Positions 63,208 through 64,000 of a stretch of DNA of 64,000 nucleotides are shown here, one piece after another. A program made the translations under genes and the position numbers. The notes beneath the pieces were generated by a model. That model searched no databases, was not told where the DNA came from, and saw nothing but the letters and a program-made list of their open reading frames with translations. Position 1 is the stretch's first letter. Each line of letters begins with the position of its first letter. Where the stretch lies: the NCBI GenBank assembly GCA_024639905.1, contig JAHEGE010000002.1, positions 196,580 through 260,579 of the forward strand, written 5' to 3'. Source of the DNA: Gammaproteobacteria bacterium (GTDB taxonomy: Bacteria; Pseudomonadota; Gammaproteobacteria; Pseudomonadales; Pseudohongiellaceae).

Positions 63208-63519
63208 ATGAATTACTCACGCATAGATTGGCATTCCGCGCAGGCGATTATCGACGAGCACGGGCTCGAAGGCGTGCATCTCGTTGACGTGCGCGACGAG
63301 CGCAGTTTCGATGCTGGACATGTCGAATCGGCGATTCATTTGGCAGGACCGGCAGTCGCCGAATTTATCGCAGAGGCCGATGGCGCAAAGCCGGTCTTAG
63401 TGTATTGCTATCATGGCAACATGAGCCAAGGCGCCGCGGCGTATCTTGCGGAGCAGGGCTTTGAGACAACTTACAGTATCGATGGAGGCTTCGAAGCTTA
63501 CCGCGAGGCAGGATGGTAG
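63208..63519 (+). CDS. glpE: thiosulfate sulfurtransferase (single-domain rhodanese), GlpE-like
   Basis: VDVRDERSFDAGH, active-site CYHGNMSQGAA. Confidence 0.92.
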   Translation: MNYSRIDWHSAQAIIDEHGLEGVHLVDVRDERSFDAGHVESAIHLAGPAVAEFIAEADGAKPVLVYCYHGNMSQGAAAYLAEQGFETTYSIDGGFEAYREAGW

Positions 63520-63525
63520 GGCTTG

Positions 63526-63915
63526 TTAGGCGCCGTTGTCGGCCTTTTCAAAGGCGCGTTTGGCAGTTAGCGCGGTTACCATATAGAGCAGATTAAGCAG
63601 AGCCCAGCCGAACAGTTCGAAAGACCAAAGGGCGTGCGCGGCGGGGTCTATACTGCGAGCGCCAACAATCCAACCGCTCCACAGCACGAGAATTGCCAGT
63701 GGTAAAGCGGCGACAAGACGCCAACCGCGTTGCCACTGACGCCAGGCGGCAACCGTCAGAGCGGCGCTCGACGAGAGGGTGAGGAAAACAATGACGAGCA
63801 TAACGGTATCCCACAGGGGGATGGCCTCAGCTTGGTTGTTAGCCGCGAGGATAGTGTGAACAGGCGCGCTTAACACGGCGCCGGCAAGGAGTGTTAGAGA
63901 GAGGTTTTTTTTCAT
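63526..63915 (-). CDS. hypothetical membrane protein
   Basis: Signal-like N-terminus and three to four hydrophobic segments; ATG 63915 preferred; no family recognised. Confidence 0.65.
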   Translation of the reverse strand: MKKNLSLTLLAGAVLSAPVHTILAANNQAEAIPLWDTVMLVIVFLTLSSSAALTVAAWRQWQRGWRLVAALPLAILVLWSGWIVGARSIDPAAHALWSFELFGWALLNLLYMVTALTAKRAFEKADNGA

Positions 63916-64000
63916 GCGCGAAGCGTAACCTAGCAAGGTCATGCAACGCAAAGTTTGCGTATGCCGCCGCGGTCACAGCACTTAACATTCACGTAGTAGT

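Overview
The window is a gene-dense gammaproteobacterial chromosome segment with Pseudomonas/E. coli-like conserved blocks. I saw no rRNA, no CRISPR array and no recognisable transposon or prophage. From left to right: 3' part of trpA, accD-folC-dedD(SPOR)-cvpA-purF; a minus-strand MoxR-DUF58-DUF4381-BatA-BatB/C-BatD (Bat) operon; a large NAD-glutamate dehydrogenase, pyrD, glutaredoxin-like, tatD, ilvE, topA, lexA, nagZ, mscS-like, hpt; an AddAB-like helicase/nuclease pair; mnmH (selU), a DUF1285-like gene, etfBA, rne (very long candidate leader); lolC/D/E, comEC, exbBD-type pair, lpxK, ycaR/Trm112, kdsB, murB, uvrC, pgsA, tRNA-Gly/Cys/Leu; then a more accessory stretch (exported FMN alpha-hydroxy-acid dehydrogenase, gamma carbonic anhydrase, serine hydrolase, HSL-type esterase, MFS transporter, NhaC-type antiporter, glpE, hypothetical). 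Most notable observations: (1) a CXXCH heme-c-like motif inside an apparently exported LldD-family FMN dehydrogenase beside tRNA-Leu; (2) two perfectly abutting LexA boxes at lexA; (3) a roughly 620-nt candidate rne leader from a good sigma70-like promoter; (4) an AddAB-like pair with two nuclease motifs and an apparent Fe-S staple; (5) several short tandem repeats and palindromes in intergenic regions. All calls come from reading the sequence and supplied ORFs; no database search was run.
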